The translations under genes and the position numbers were made by a program. Source: Streptomyces sp. A1277 (lineage in GTDB: Bacteria; Actinomycetota; Actinomycetes; Streptomycetales; Streptomycetaceae). Taken from it: DNA of 64,000 nt. Each line of letters opens with the position of its first letter. Within the stretch, counting starts at the first letter, position 1. The stretch covers positions 1 to 64,000 of the forward strand of contig NZ_SSBI01000010.1 of the NCBI RefSeq assembly GCF_004795015.1, read 5' to 3'. The notes beneath the pieces are model-generated. The model ran no database searches and was not told where the DNA came from. It saw only the letters and a list, made by a program, of their open reading frames with translations. This document shows, in pieces, positions 27,915 through 37,398 of this stretch.

Positions 27915-29780
27915 TCAGTTGCCGAAGGCCATCATGGTCTTCGTCTCCAGCTCTTCCTTGTCGTTGCTCGCGCTGACCCGCCCGCTCGCGATGAACGAAC
28001 GGCCGCCCGCGTAGACGATCTTCGGGTTGTAGAACGAGCTCTCGATCGACGAGGTGGAGTCCGGGTGCTGGAGCACCGCCTTCGGGCTGCCGCCGGCCGG
28101 GGAGAGGGTGGCGATGCCACCGCCCTTGCCGTAGCCCCCTTCCACGTAGAGCAGGACGTCGCCGCCCTCCATGCGCAGCGGCTTCATGGTGTGCTCGGCC
28201 GGGGCCTTCGCCTTCCACTTCGGCTTGCCGGTGTTCAGGTTGAAGGCGACGACCTGGTTGGTGCGGGCGGAGCCGCTGGTGTCGTCCTGGGTGGCCATGT
28301 AGAAGGTGTTGGCGTCGGCCGCGACGCCGGTGCAGCCGTCGAGCCGCTGGCCGAAGATGGTGAAGCGGCCACCGCACTCGGGGGCGAACTTGTCGTCCTT
28401 GTCACCGACCAGCTGGGAGCGGAGCGTGCCGTTCTCGCGCAGGGCGAGGATGCTCCACTTCTTGTCGTCGCTGCTGCTGCCCTTGGTGAGCGAGACGATG
28501 AGCGGGCTCACCGAGTAGACCTTGTCGACCTCCCAGCCGCGGGCCGGCTTGTAGGTCCACTTGGGCTTGCCGGTGGTGGGATCGATCTCCTCGATCTCGT
28601 GCTGCGGGTTGTCGGCATCGCCGGTGCGGCAGTTGGTCGCGGCGATGAGCTTGGCGCCGCCGGCGAAGGCGAACGGCTGGCAGGTGCCGCTCCGCTTGCC
28701 GAACAGCTCCTTGCCGTCGCTGACCCGGTAGGCGTTGGAGGCGCCGGTGCGGCCGGCCGTCACGGTGTCGCCGCTGATGGCCATCGAGAGGTCCGACATC
28801 ATGTCGAAGAGCCCGCTCTTCTTGACCTCCTTCTTCCACCCCGCCTTCCCCGTGTTGAGGTCGATCAGCTGGAGGTCCGAGCAGTCGGCCTTCTCGGTGG
28901 TGCCGTTCTTGACCGCTATGACGATCTTGCCGTCCGAGGTCGTCTGCTCGGGTGCGGAGCAGATGTCCGTGGACAGCTTCAGCGTCCACTTCTGCGTGCC
29001 GTCGGCCACCGAGTAACCGGACACCGTGCGGTACATGCCCTTGACGATGGTGTCGCCGACGATCCACGGCCCGTACACGTCCGCGCCGTTGCGCGGCAGG
29101 TCGACGTCGTTCTTCTGCAGCCAGAGGACCTTCGCCTCGCCGTCCTTGCGGCCGCTGTTGAGGTCGTCGTCCTCCCGCCCGGTGCCGTTGCCGTCGCCCT
29201 CGTCCACGGAGGGCGAGCCGGACGGCTTCTGGACCTCTTCGCTCTTCTTCGCGACGGGCTTGTTGTCGTCGTCGTCGCCCCCGCTCGTCGCGAAGTAGAC
29301 GCCGCCGCCGATGACCAGGAGCGCGGCGACCGCGGCGGCGATGATCGCGGCGGGCTTGCCCTTGAACGGGCCGCCGCCCGAACCGCCCGGGCCGGGGGGC
29401 ACGGGGGCGCCGGGGTACTGCTGCGGCGGGAAGCCGTAACCGGGCTGCGGCTGCTGGCCGTACGGACCCGGCTGCTGCCCGTACGGGCCGGGCTGCGGCT
29501 GTCCGTAAGGACCGGGCTGCTGCGGCTGGCCGTAGGGCCCGGGCTGCTGACCGTACGGCCCCGGCTGCTGCGGCTTGTCGTACGGGCCGGGCTGCTGCGG
29601 GTAGCCGTAGCCCGGCTGCGCGGGCGGCGGGGTCGGCGGAGCGGCCGGGGCCTGGGGCGGCTGGGCGGGCGGCGGAGGCGTCTGCGGCGGGCCCTGGGGC
29701 GGCTGCGGTACCCCGTGCGGCGGCTCCTGCGGAGCGCCGAAGCCTCCCTGCGGCGGTTGCTGTCCGGGCGGCTGGGTCAT
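27915..29780 (-). CDS. PQQ-like beta-propeller membrane protein, paralog 2
   Basis: A 621-residue protein with the same plan as its neighbours: Pro/Gln/Tyr-rich cytoplasmic N terminus with PGPYGQQ-type repeats, a membrane helix (PAAIIAAAVAALLVIGGGVYFA), an acidic Ser/Lys linker and an exported propeller. Shared landmarks with paralog 3 include KVLWLQKNDVDLPRNGADVYGPWIVGD, RTVSGYSVADGTQKW and GVAADANTFYM, so 2 and 3 are closer to each other than to 1. Paired Cys residues (DGCTG, NCRTG, SGTCQP) suggest disulfides outside the cell. ATG 29780. Confidence 0.85.
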   Translation of the reverse strand: MTQPPGQQPPQGGFGAPQEPPHGVPQPPQGPPQTPPPPAQPPQAPAAPPTPPPAQPGYGYPQQPGPYDKPQQPGPYGQQPGPYGQPQQPGPYGQPQPGPYGQQPGPYGQQPQPGYGFPPQQYPGAPVPPGPGGSGGGPFKGKPAAIIAAAVAALLVIGGGVYFATSGGDDDDNKPVAKKSEEVQKPSGSPSVDEGDGNGTGREDDDLNSGRKDGEAKVLWLQKNDVDLPRNGADVYGPWIVGDTIVKGMYRTVSGYSVADGTQKWTLKLSTDICSAPEQTTSDGKIVIAVKNGTTEKADCSDLQLIDLNTGKAGWKKEVKKSGLFDMMSDLSMAISGDTVTAGRTGASNAYRVSDGKELFGKRSGTCQPFAFAGGAKLIAATNCRTGDADNPQHEIEEIDPTTGKPKWTYKPARGWEVDKVYSVSPLIVSLTKGSSSDDKKWSILALRENGTLRSQLVGDKDDKFAPECGGRFTIFGQRLDGCTGVAADANTFYMATQDDTSGSARTNQVVAFNLNTGKPKWKAKAPAEHTMKPLRMEGGDVLLYVEGGYGKGGGIATLSPAGGSPKAVLQHPDSTSSIESSFYNPKIVYAGGRSFIASGRVSASNDKEELETKTMMAFGN

Positions 29781-30028
29781 CAGCGCGTCCCCCTTCGTGC
29801 GGTCCGGTGCCCGTTCCGGACTCCCCCGCGATCCCGCCGGCGCTCCACGAGTCGGTCAAGACCCCCTGGACCACGGCGAAATGGAGCGAATCGGGCATGG
29901 ATCCCGCAGTGTTACGTCAGTCGAGCGGGACTTCTTTGTACCACCCGCCCCAGGCCCGCTCCCGGTTCGGTCCGCCCCTGTTCCCAAGGGAGGACCGGGC
30001 CGTGATGGAGCCGTGATGCTCCGGACCG

Positions 30029-31921
30029 TCAGTTCCCGAAGACCACCATGGACCGCGCGTCCACCTCTTCGTCCCCGGTGATGCCGCTGAGCCTCGCCTG
30101 CATCAGGACGGTGCGTCCGCCCACGTACGCGATGCGCGGCCCGATCAGGCCGAGCTCCATTTCGGCGCCCGACGCGGGGTGCCGCAGGACGATCTGCGAG
30201 GTGCCGCCGGTGAGCGGGAGGGAGGCGATGCCGCCGCCCTTCTTCAGGGTCGGGTTGACGTACATCAGCAGCTTGCCGTTCTCGACGCGCAGCGGGATGG
30301 CCGTCTGCCCCTGAGGCGAGTCGGCCGACCAGCGGTACTTCCCGGTCGTCAGGTCGAAGGCGACGATCTTGTTGCTGTGTTCGGTCCCCATGCCGGTCTT
30401 GGTGCCCATGTAGAAGGTGTTCGCGTCGGCGGCCACGCCCATGCAGTTGTCCAGATTCTTGCTGACCGACAGCAGTTCCGCGTCGCACTTGGGCTCGTAG
30501 TCGCCGGGCCCGCCGGAGAGCTGGCTGCGGTAGGTGCCGTCGTCGTTGAGCACCAGGATGCCCCACTTGTCCGGCTGCTTCAGCGAGACGACGAGCGGGC
30601 TGATCGAGTAGAACTGCGAGACCTCCCAGTTCTTCTTGAGCTTGTACGTCCACAGGACCTTGCCGGTGGCGGGGTCGATCCGCTGCACCTGCTGGTCCTT
30701 GTAGTCGTACTCGTCGTTCAGGCAGCTCGTCGCGGCGATGGCCACGGGCCCGCTGGCGAAGCCGTACGGCTGGCACTTGCCGGGCTGCCCGCGGAAGATC
30801 TGCTTGCCGTCGCTGACCCGGAACCCCTCGGACCTGCTGGCGCGGCCCACGGTCACGGTGCCGGCGTTGATGGACATCGAGAGGTTGGACAGCTCGTCCC
30901 AGACGCCCTTGCGCACGAACGCCTTGCGCCAGCCCGGCTTGCCCGTCCTGAGGTCGATCATCTGCAACGTGTCGCAGGAGGCGTCGTTCGCGGTGTCGTG
31001 CTTGATCGCCAGGACCATCTTGCCGTCGGCGGTGGGCTGCGAGGGCGCCGCGCACACCTGGGCGGGGAGCCGGAAGCTCCACCGGAGGGTGCCGTCGGAG
31101 ACCGAGTAGCCGGAGACGGTGTAGAACATGGCCTTCACGACGGTGTCCCCGGCGAACCAGGGCCCGAACACGTCGGCGCCGTTGGGCGGCAGGTCCACGC
31201 CGCCCTTCTGCAGCCAGAGGACCTTCGCCTCGCCGGGCTTGGCACCGGCGTTGATGGTGCGCGTCTCCTCCTCGGGGCTGACCACCGGCTTCCCGATGGC
31301 CTTGCTCCCGGTCGGCGACGGCGAGGCCGTGGGCTTGCCGGAGTGGGTCGGGGCCGCCACGGGCTCCTTGCCGCCGCCGTCCCCGCCGACGGCGAACCAT
31401 ATTCCGACGCCGGCCACGAGCGCCACGGCGAGCACGGCACCGACGATCTTCGCGGTCCCGCTCCGGAACCGACCGCCCCCGCCCTGCGGCCCGCCCGGCG
31501 GCGCGCCGTACTGCTGGGTCGGCGTCTGGTGCGGGGGAAGCTGCCCGGCCCCCGGCTGCGGGTGGCCGTAGCCCTGGGGCGGGTAGCCGTAGCCCTGGGG
31601 CGGGTGGCCGTAGCCGGGCTGGGTGGGCGGCTGCGGGGGCTGCTGCCCGTACGGGCCCGGCTGGGGCGGGTAGCCGTAACCCGGCTGCGGCTGCGGGGGC
31701 TGTCCGTACGGGCCTGCCGGCTGCGGGGGCTGTCCGTACGGGCCGGCCGGCTGCGGGGGCTGTCCGTACGGGCCGGCCGGCTGGGCGGGGGCGTCGTACG
31801 GGCCGGCCGGCTGCGGGGAGGGACCGGGCCCTCCGGTGCCGGCCCCCGGGCCGGCCTGCGGGTCGTACGGTGCTCCGAACCCGCCCTGCGGCGGCGGCTG
31901 CTGTCCGGGCGGCTGGCTCAT
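30029..31921 (-). CDS. PQQ-like beta-propeller membrane protein, paralog 3
   Basis: A 630-residue protein. The N-terminal 170 residues are Pro/Gly/Tyr-rich with a 10-residue repeat (PAGPYGQPPQ, three good copies, from a 30-bp DNA repeat). A membrane helix (KIVGAVLAVALVAGVGIWFAV) and a linker rich in Thr, Ser and Pro precede the propeller, with KVLWLQKGGVDLPPNGADVFGPWFAGD, YTVSGYSVSDGTLRW and NCMGVAADANTFYM. ATG 31921 is preferred over an in-frame codon at 31984. The C terminus (DARSMVVFGN) matches paralog 2 (ETKTMMAFGN). Function unknown. Confidence 0.85.
   Translation of the reverse strand: MSQPPGQQPPPQGGFGAPYDPQAGPGAGTGGPGPSPQPAGPYDAPAQPAGPYGQPPQPAGPYGQPPQPAGPYGQPPQPQPGYGYPPQPGPYGQQPPQPPTQPGYGHPPQGYGYPPQGYGHPQPGAGQLPPHQTPTQQYGAPPGGPQGGGGRFRSGTAKIVGAVLAVALVAGVGIWFAVGGDGGGKEPVAAPTHSGKPTASPSPTGSKAIGKPVVSPEEETRTINAGAKPGEAKVLWLQKGGVDLPPNGADVFGPWFAGDTVVKAMFYTVSGYSVSDGTLRWSFRLPAQVCAAPSQPTADGKMVLAIKHDTANDASCDTLQMIDLRTGKPGWRKAFVRKGVWDELSNLSMSINAGTVTVGRASRSEGFRVSDGKQIFRGQPGKCQPYGFASGPVAIAATSCLNDEYDYKDQQVQRIDPATGKVLWTYKLKKNWEVSQFYSISPLVVSLKQPDKWGILVLNDDGTYRSQLSGGPGDYEPKCDAELLSVSKNLDNCMGVAADANTFYMGTKTGMGTEHSNKIVAFDLTTGKYRWSADSPQGQTAIPLRVENGKLLMYVNPTLKKGGGIASLPLTGGTSQIVLRHPASGAEMELGLIGPRIAYVGGRTVLMQARLSGITGDEEVDARSMVVFGN
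31691..31810. repeat. 30-bp coding minisatellite in paralog 3
   Basis: The unit CTGCGGGGGCTGTCCGTACG plus GGCCGGCCGG recurs at 31691, 31721 and 31751, with a diverged fourth copy at 31781. It encodes the PAGPYGQPPQ repeat. Near identity at the DNA level suggests recent slippage. Confidence 0.85.
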
Positions 31922-32065
31922 CGGCCCGTCCCCCTGTTCCGTTGTCACCTGTGAAGCGGCGTGGTCGTACGCCGCACCGGGCAAGGCTTCTTTCTACCAC
32001 CCGCCTCACAGGCCCCAGCAGTCACACCCGTCACAGCACAGTTGCGACGGCGAATGGTTCAGCGC

Positions 32066-33886
32066 TCAGGCGTCCTCGGCCAGTTCGAGCCAGCGCATCT
32101 CCAACACATCGCGCTCCGCGACCAGTTCACGCAGTTCGGCGTCGAGCTTCGCGACCTTCTCGAAGTCGGTGGCGTGCTCGGCGATCTGGGCGTGCAGGGT
32201 CGTCTCGCGGGTCGACATCTTGTCGAGCTGCCGCTCGACCTTCTGCAGCTCCTTCTTGGCCGCGCGGGACGCCTGCGCGGAGACCGCCGGAGCCGGGGCC
32301 TGGGCCGTCTGCGCGCGGGGCGCGGCAGGCGCGGCGGGCACCGCCGTCTCGGCCTGGCGCTGCCTGCGCTCCAGGTACTCGTCGATGCCGCGCGGCAGCA
32401 TCCGCAGCGACTTGTCGCCGAGCAGGGCCATCACGCGGTCCGTGGTGCGCTCGATGAAGAACCGGTCGTGGGAGATCACGATCATGGAGCCGGGCCAGCC
32501 GTCGAGCAGGTCCTCCAGCTGGGTCAGGGTCTCGATGTCGAGGTCGTTGGTCGGCTCGTCGAGGAACAGGACGTTGGGCTCGTCCATCAGCAGGCGCAGG
32601 ATCTGGAGCCGGCGCCGCTCACCACCGGAGAGGTCACCGACCGGCGTCCACTGCTTCTCCTTGGTGAAGCCGAACTTCTCGCAGAGCTGCCCGGCGGTCA
32701 TCTCCCGCCCCTTGCCGAGGTCCACCCGGTCGCGGACCTGCTGGACGGCTTCCAGCACCCGCAGGTTCGGGTTCAGCTCGTGGACCTCCTGGGAGAGGTA
32801 GGCGAGCCTGACCGTCTTGCCGACGACGATCTTCCCGGCGGCCGGCTGCTCGTCGCCCTGGGTACGGGCCGCCTCCGCGAGCGCCCGCAGCAGCGAGGTC
32901 TTGCCCGCGCCGTTCACCCCGACGAGGCCGATCCGGTCGCCGGGGCCGAGCTGCCAGGTGAGGTGCGTGAGCAGGGTCTTGGGGCCCGCCTGGACGGTCA
33001 CGTCCTCCAGCTCGAAGACCGTCTTGCCGAGCCGGGCGTTGGCGAACTTCATCAGCTCGCTGGTGTCGCGCGGCGGCGGCACGTCGGCGATCAGCTCGTT
33101 GGCCGCCTCGATGCGGTAGCGCGGCTTGGAGGTGCGGGCGGGGGCGCCGCGCCGCAGCCAGGCCAGCTCCTTGCGCATCAGGTTCTGCCGCTTGGTCTCC
33201 TCGGTCGCGGCGATCCGCTCCCGCTCGGCCCGGGCGAACACGTAGTCGCTGTAGCCGCCCTCGTACTCGTGGACCGTGCCCCGCTGGACGTCCCACATGC
33301 GGGTGCAGACCTGGTCCAGGAACCAGCGGTCGTGCGTGACGCAGACCAGCGCCGAGCGGCGGGCCCGCAGATGGCCGGCGAGCCAGGAGATGCCCTCGAC
33401 GTCCAGGTGGTTGGTCGGCTCGTCGAGGACGATCAGGTCCTGCTCGGCGATCAGGAGCTTGGCCAGGGCGATCCGGCGGCGCTCACCGCCGGAGAGCGGG
33501 GCGATGACGGTGTCCAGGCCGTGCTCGAAGCCGGGCAGGTCCAGCCCGCCGAAGAGGCCGGTGAGCACGTCGCGGATCTTGGCGCTGCCCGCCCACTCGT
33601 GGTCGGCGAGGTCTCCGATGACCTCGTGGCGGACCGTGGCCTGCGGGTCGAGGGAGTCGTGCTGGGTCAGCACGCCCAGGCGCAGTCCGCCGCTGTGCGT
33701 GACGCGGCCGGTGTCCGCCTCCTCCAACCGGGCCAGCATCCGGATCAGGGTCGTCTTGCCGTCGCCGTTGCGGCCGACGACACCGATCCGGTCGCCCTCG
33801 GAGACGCCGAGGGACACACCGTCGAGCAGGGCACGGGTGCCGTACACCTTGCTGACCTGCTCGACATTGACGAGATTGACGGCCAC
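32066..33886 (-). CDS. ABC-F family ATPase (Uup-like)
   Basis: A 606-residue protein with two ABC modules and no membrane segment. Module 1: Walker A GVVGRNGDGKTTL, signature LSGGERRRIALA, Walker B LIVLDEPTNHLD. Module 2: GLVGVNGAGKTSL, LSGGERRRLQIL, VLFLDEPTNDLD. A linker of about 80 residues lies between, and the C terminus is a Pro/Ala stretch followed by a coiled coil (KKELQKVERQLDKMSTRE onward), as in Uup. ABC-F proteins act on the ribosome in translation rescue or antibiotic protection, or on DNA structures in the case of Uup. Start GTG 33886. Confidence 0.9.
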   Translation of the reverse strand: MAVNLVNVEQVSKVYGTRALLDGVSLGVSEGDRIGVVGRNGDGKTTLIRMLARLEEADTGRVTHSGGLRLGVLTQHDSLDPQATVRHEVIGDLADHEWAGSAKIRDVLTGLFGGLDLPGFEHGLDTVIAPLSGGERRRIALAKLLIAEQDLIVLDEPTNHLDVEGISWLAGHLRARRSALVCVTHDRWFLDQVCTRMWDVQRGTVHEYEGGYSDYVFARAERERIAATEETKRQNLMRKELAWLRRGAPARTSKPRYRIEAANELIADVPPPRDTSELMKFANARLGKTVFELEDVTVQAGPKTLLTHLTWQLGPGDRIGLVGVNGAGKTSLLRALAEAARTQGDEQPAAGKIVVGKTVRLAYLSQEVHELNPNLRVLEAVQQVRDRVDLGKGREMTAGQLCEKFGFTKEKQWTPVGDLSGGERRRLQILRLLMDEPNVLFLDEPTNDLDIETLTQLEDLLDGWPGSMIVISHDRFFIERTTDRVMALLGDKSLRMLPRGIDEYLERRQRQAETAVPAAPAAPRAQTAQAPAPAVSAQASRAAKKELQKVERQLDKMSTRETTLHAQIAEHATDFEKVAKLDAELRELVAERDVLEMRWLELAEDA

Positions 33887-34003
33887 GAACGCTCCAGCTC
33901 GAAGGAAGACTCAGACCTTCAGCGTAGTCGCCGCCGCGCGGGCCTCGGTACGAGCGCCCGCCCGGCCCGGTGTACGTTGCGCGCAAACGATCAAGGGGTG
34001 GGG

Positions 34004-34645
34004 ATGTTCATGACGCGTCGTACCGTTCGCGGGCTGGTGCCCGCACTGCTGGCCGCGGCCGCGCTGACCGGCTGCTCGTCCGGGCCGGACACCGACGGCG
34101 GAGCGAAGGCGGAGAAGTCCGCCGGGGCGCCGGCCGCGAAGACCGCGGCCGAGGGCGCCACGGTCGGGGCCTCCGGTTCCGGCTGCGAGCTGCCGGTGAC
34201 GTTCGAGCTGGCGAAGGACTGGAAGCCGGCAGCCGTCTTGCCGGTCGACCCGGACTCGGAACTGGGCGACTTCACCACGCAGGGCCCGGTCACCGTGATC
34301 TGCGAGATCGACGCCAAGCCGGCCGGGCACATCGGGTTCCTGCGGGTGTGGCAGGGGAAGGACAAGGACGCCTCGCCGCGCGAGACGCTGGAGGGCTTCG
34401 TCAAGGACGAAGAGAACACGTCCAAGGTCACGTACGCGCAGGTCACGACGGGCAAGCAGGCCATGACCGAGGTGACCTACACGTTCCACAGCGTGCTCAT
34501 GGAGGGTCCGCGCCTCACCCACGCCTTCGCCCTTTCGACGCCCGAGGGCCCGGTCGTGGTCCACCTGGGCGGCCTGGACTCGGCCGAGCACAAGGACATG
34601 CTGCCGGCGTACGAACTGGCGAAGCGGACGGTACGGGTGGGCTGA
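34004..34645 (+). CDS. Putative lipoprotein
   Basis: A 213-residue exported protein. A signal peptide with lipobox (VPALLAAAALTGC, then SSG) places the lipidated Cys near residue 22. The mature part starts with a Gly/Ala/Lys linker and holds a domain beginning SGCELPVTFELAKDWKPAAV, with KVTYAQVTTGKQAMTEVTYTF and HLGGLDSAEHKDMLPAYELAKRTV. This resembles Streptomyces lipoproteins of unknown role. ATG 34004 follows AAGGGG; ATG 34010 is an alternative. It converges on ispE with a 4-bp gap. Confidence 0.85.
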   Translation: MFMTRRTVRGLVPALLAAAALTGCSSGPDTDGGAKAEKSAGAPAAKTAAEGATVGASGSGCELPVTFELAKDWKPAAVLPVDPDSELGDFTTQGPVTVICEIDAKPAGHIGFLRVWQGKDKDASPRETLEGFVKDEENTSKVTYAQVTTGKQAMTEVTYTFHSVLMEGPRLTHAFALSTPEGPVVVHLGGLDSAEHKDMLPAYELAKRTVRVG

Positions 34646-34649
34646 CCGC

Positions 34650-35543
34650 CTACAGGACCGTCGCGCCCGGTGCCGGGGAGGCCGCCGTGCGGGCGGTGCG
34701 GCAGGTGCCCGACGCGGTCAGCGCGGCGGCGACCTCGCGGGCCGTCGCCTCGTCCTCGGTGAGGAACGCGGTGGTCGGCCCCGAGCCGGAGACCAGCGCG
34801 GCCAGGGCGCCCGCCCCGGTGCCCGCCGCCAGGGTGTCCGCCAGCGACGGGCGCAGCGAGAGGGCGGGGGCCTGGAGGTCGTTGCTCACCGCACCGGCCA
34901 GGGCCTTCGCGTCGCCGGTGCGCAGCGCGTCCAGGAGCGCGTCCGACGCGACGGGCTCGGGGACCCGGGTCCCGGCCGTCAGCCGGTCGAACTCGCGGTA
35001 GACCGCGGGCGTGGACAGCCCGCCGTCGGCGACCGCGAACACCCAGTGGAACGCGCCGCCCACCTCGACCGGGGTCAGCCGCTCCCCGCGCCCGGTGCCG
35101 AGCGCCGCGCCGCCGGTCAGGCTGAACGGCACGTCGCTGCCCAGCTCGGCGCAGATCCCGAGCAGCTCATCGCGGCTCGCGCCCGTCGACCACAGCGCGT
35201 CGCAGGCCAGCAGGGCGCCGGCCCCGTCCGCGCTGCCGCCCGCCATGCCGCCCGCGACGGGGATGTCCTTGTCGATGTGGATGTGCACGTCCGGCGCGAT
35301 GCCGTACCGCGCGGCGAGGGCGGTCGCGGCCCGCGCCGCCAGGTTGGACGCGTCCAGCGGAACCTGCCCCGCGTCCGGCCCCGCGCAGGTGATCCGCAGC
35401 GTTTCGGCGGGCGTCACGGTGACCTCGTCGTACAGGCCGACGGCGAGGAAGACGTTCGCCAGGTCGTGGAAGCCGTCGGGGCGCGCGGCACCGACCGCGA
35501 GTTGGACGTTGACCTTGGCGGGGACCCGTACGGTGACACTCAT
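34650..35543 (-). CDS. ispE: 4-diphosphocytidyl-2-C-methyl-D-erythritol kinase
   Basis: MEP-pathway kinase for isoprenoid precursors. The 297-residue GHMP kinase has the N-terminal [24 protein letters not shown], the ATP loop [20 protein letters not shown] and [19 protein letters not shown], with a C-terminal [15 protein letters not shown] 35543 overlaps the ksgA stop (ATGA). Confidence 0.95.
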   Translation of the reverse strand: MSVTVRVPAKVNVQLAVGAARPDGFHDLANVFLAVGLYDEVTVTPAETLRITCAGPDAGQVPLDASNLAARAATALAARYGIAPDVHIHIDKDIPVAGGMAGGSADGAGALLACDALWSTGASRDELLGICAELGSDVPFSLTGGAALGTGRGERLTPVEVGGAFHWVFAVADGGLSTPAVYREFDRLTAGTRVPEPVASDALLDALRTGDAKALAGAVSNDLQAPALSLRPSLADTLAAGTGAGALAALVSGSGPTTAFLTEDEATAREVAAALTASGTCRTARTAASPAPGATVL

Positions 35544-36427
35544 TCCGCGCTCCCGGACGTGTTCTGGGCGGGCTTGTTCTCGGCGACGGCGGCGAACTCC
35601 TCGACCGTCAGCGACTCGCCGCGCGCCTGCGGCGAGACGCCCGCCGCGAGCAGGGCGGCCTCGGCGGCCGGTGCGGAGCCGGCCCAGCCGGCCAGGGCCG
35701 CGCGCAGCGTCTTGCGGCGCTGCGCGAACGCCGCGTCCACGACCGCGAAGACCTCTTGCTTGCTCGCCGTCGTCGCGACGGGTTCGGTGCGCCGCACCAG
35801 CGAGACGAGCCCGGAGTCGACGTTCGGCGCCGGCCAGAACACCTTGCGGCCGATGGACCCGGCGCGCTTGACGTCGGTGTACCAGCTCGCCTTCACGGAT
35901 GGCACGCCGTACACCTTGTTGCCCGGCCGGGCGGCCAGCCGGTCGGCGACCTCGGCCTGCACCATGACGAGGGTCCGCTCGATGCTCGGGAAGCGGTCCA
36001 GCACGGTGAGCAGGACGGGCACGGCGACGTTGTACGGCAGGTTGGCGACGAGCGCGGTGGGCGGCGGGCCCGGCAGTTCGCGTACGAGCATGGCGTCCGA
36101 GTGCACCAGCGCGAACCGGTCGGCGCGGTCGGGCATCCGGGCGGCGACGGTGGCGGGCAGGGCGGCGGCGAGCACGTCGTCGATCTCGACGGCGACGACG
36201 CGGTCGGCCGCCTCCAGCAGTGCGAGGGTCAGCGAGCCGAGCCCCGGCCCGACCTCGACCACCACGTCGTCCGGCCGGACCCCCGCCGTCCGCACGATCC
36301 GGCGGACCGTGTTGGCGTCGATGACGAAGTTCTGGCCGCGCTGCTTGGTGGGACGTACGCCCAGGGTCGCGGCCAGCTCGCGGATGTCTGCGGGGCCCAG
36401 AAGGGCGTCGGGCTCTGTGGTGCTCAC
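35540..36427 (-). CDS. ksgA: 16S rRNA dimethyladenosine transferase (RsmA/KsgA)
   Basis: Dimethylates two adjacent adenines near the 3' end of 16S rRNA. The 295-residue protein shows [22 protein letters not shown] motif [28 protein letters not shown] and catalytic NLPYN. Start GTG 36427 lies 6 nt after a TACGCT box and has no ribosome site, so it is probably leaderless. In many actinobacteria rpfB lies just upstream, between tatD and ksgA; here only 62 bp separate them. Confidence 0.96.
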   Translation of the reverse strand: MSTTEPDALLGPADIRELAATLGVRPTKQRGQNFVIDANTVRRIVRTAGVRPDDVVVEVGPGLGSLTLALLEAADRVVAVEIDDVLAAALPATVAARMPDRADRFALVHSDAMLVRELPGPPPTALVANLPYNVAVPVLLTVLDRFPSIERTLVMVQAEVADRLAARPGNKVYGVPSVKASWYTDVKRAGSIGRKVFWPAPNVDSGLVSLVRRTEPVATTASKQEVFAVVDAAFAQRRKTLRAALAGWAGSAPAAEAALLAAGVSPQARGESLTVEEFAAVAENKPAQNTSGSAE

Positions 36428-36433
36428 GTACTC

Positions 36434-36439
36434 AGCGTA
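36434..36439 (-). promoter_or_regulatory. -10 element of leaderless ksgA
   Basis: TACGCT on the minus strand, then GAGTAC (6 nt) and the GTG start at 36427. It would start the ksgA-ispE transcript at the start codon. Confidence 0.45.
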
Positions 36440-36489
36440 CGGCCCTTGGGGCGGGGGGCCTGCCGTTGCTTGCCCCGGACCGGGGTAAC

Positions 36490-37356
36490 TCAGTAGTCGA
36501 ACGCCCGCGCCGTGTTGTCCGCGATCGCAGCCGCCAGCACGTCCTCCTCCAGCCCCTTCACCGCCGCCATCGCCCGCAGCGTGACCGGGATCAGGTACGG
36601 GGCGTTGGGGCGGCCCCGGAACGGTGCCGGGGTCAGGAAGGGCGCGTCGGTCTCGACGAGGACGAGCTCCACCGGCGCCACCGCCAGCGCGTCGCGCAAC
36701 GGCTGGGCGTTCTTGAAGGTCACGTTGCCGGCGAACGACATGAAGTACCCGGCCCGCGCGCAGACCCGCGCCATCTCCGCGTCGCCGGAGTAGCAGTGGA
36801 AGACGGTCCGCTCCGGCGCCCCCGCCTCCGCGAGGACGCGCAGGACGTCGGCGTGGGCCTCGCGGTCGTGGATGACGAGCGCCTTGCCGTGGCGTTTGGC
36901 GATCTCGATGTGGGCCCGGAAGGACTCCTCCTGGGCGGCCATGCCCTCGGGCCCGGTCCGGAAGTAGTCGAGGCCGGTCTCGCCGACCCCGCGTACGTGG
37001 TCCAGCGCGGCGAGCGCGTCGATCTCGGCGAGGGCGTCGTGGAGCGCGGCGCTGCCGCCGGCCTCCCGGGCCCCCTGCCGTGACCAGCCCTCCGGGTCGC
37101 CGTGCACGATGCGCGGCGCCTCGTTGGGGTGCAGGGCCACCGCCGCGTGCACGTTCGGATGGGCGGCGGCCGTCTTTGCGGCCCAGCGGGAGCCCTTCAC
37201 GTCGCAGCCCACCTGGACCACGGTCGTCACGTTCACCGCGGCGGCCCTGGCCAGGCCCTCCTCCACGGTGCCGTCCTGCATGTCCAGGTGGGTGTGCGAA
37301 TCGGCGACCGGCACCCGGAGGGGTTCGGGCAGCGGCGGGGCTTCGGTGCGGCTCAT
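36490..37356 (-). CDS. tatD: TatD-family metal-dependent hydrolase/DNase
   Basis: A TIM-barrel hydrolase of 288 residues. Metal ligands are visible: [10 protein letters not shown] (HxH), [10 protein letters not shown] (Glu), [19 protein letters not shown] and [11 protein letters not shown] (Asp). The family has 3'-5' exonuclease or D-aminoacyl-tRNA deacylase activity. ATG 37356 follows a minus-strand TACGAT (37369-37364) by 7 nt with no ribosome site, which suggests a leaderless mRNA. It is followed directly by ksgA-ispE without the usual rpfB. Confidence 0.93.
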   Translation of the reverse strand: MSRTEAPPLPEPLRVPVADSHTHLDMQDGTVEEGLARAAAVNVTTVVQVGCDVKGSRWAAKTAAAHPNVHAAVALHPNEAPRIVHGDPEGWSRQGAREAGGSAALHDALAEIDALAALDHVRGVGETGLDYFRTGPEGMAAQEESFRAHIEIAKRHGKALVIHDREAHADVLRVLAEAGAPERTVFHCYSGDAEMARVCARAGYFMSFAGNVTFKNAQPLRDALAVAPVELVLVETDAPFLTPAPFRGRPNAPYLIPVTLRAMAAVKGLEEDVLAAAIADNTARAFDY

Positions 37357-37363
37357 GGCCACG

Positions 37364-37369
37364 ATCGTA
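37364..37369 (-). promoter_or_regulatory. -10 element of leaderless tatD
   Basis: TACGAT on the minus strand, 7 nt before the ATG at 37356. Confidence 0.45.
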
Positions 37370-37398
37370 CGAGGATCGCGGCGGGCCGCCCTACGAGG

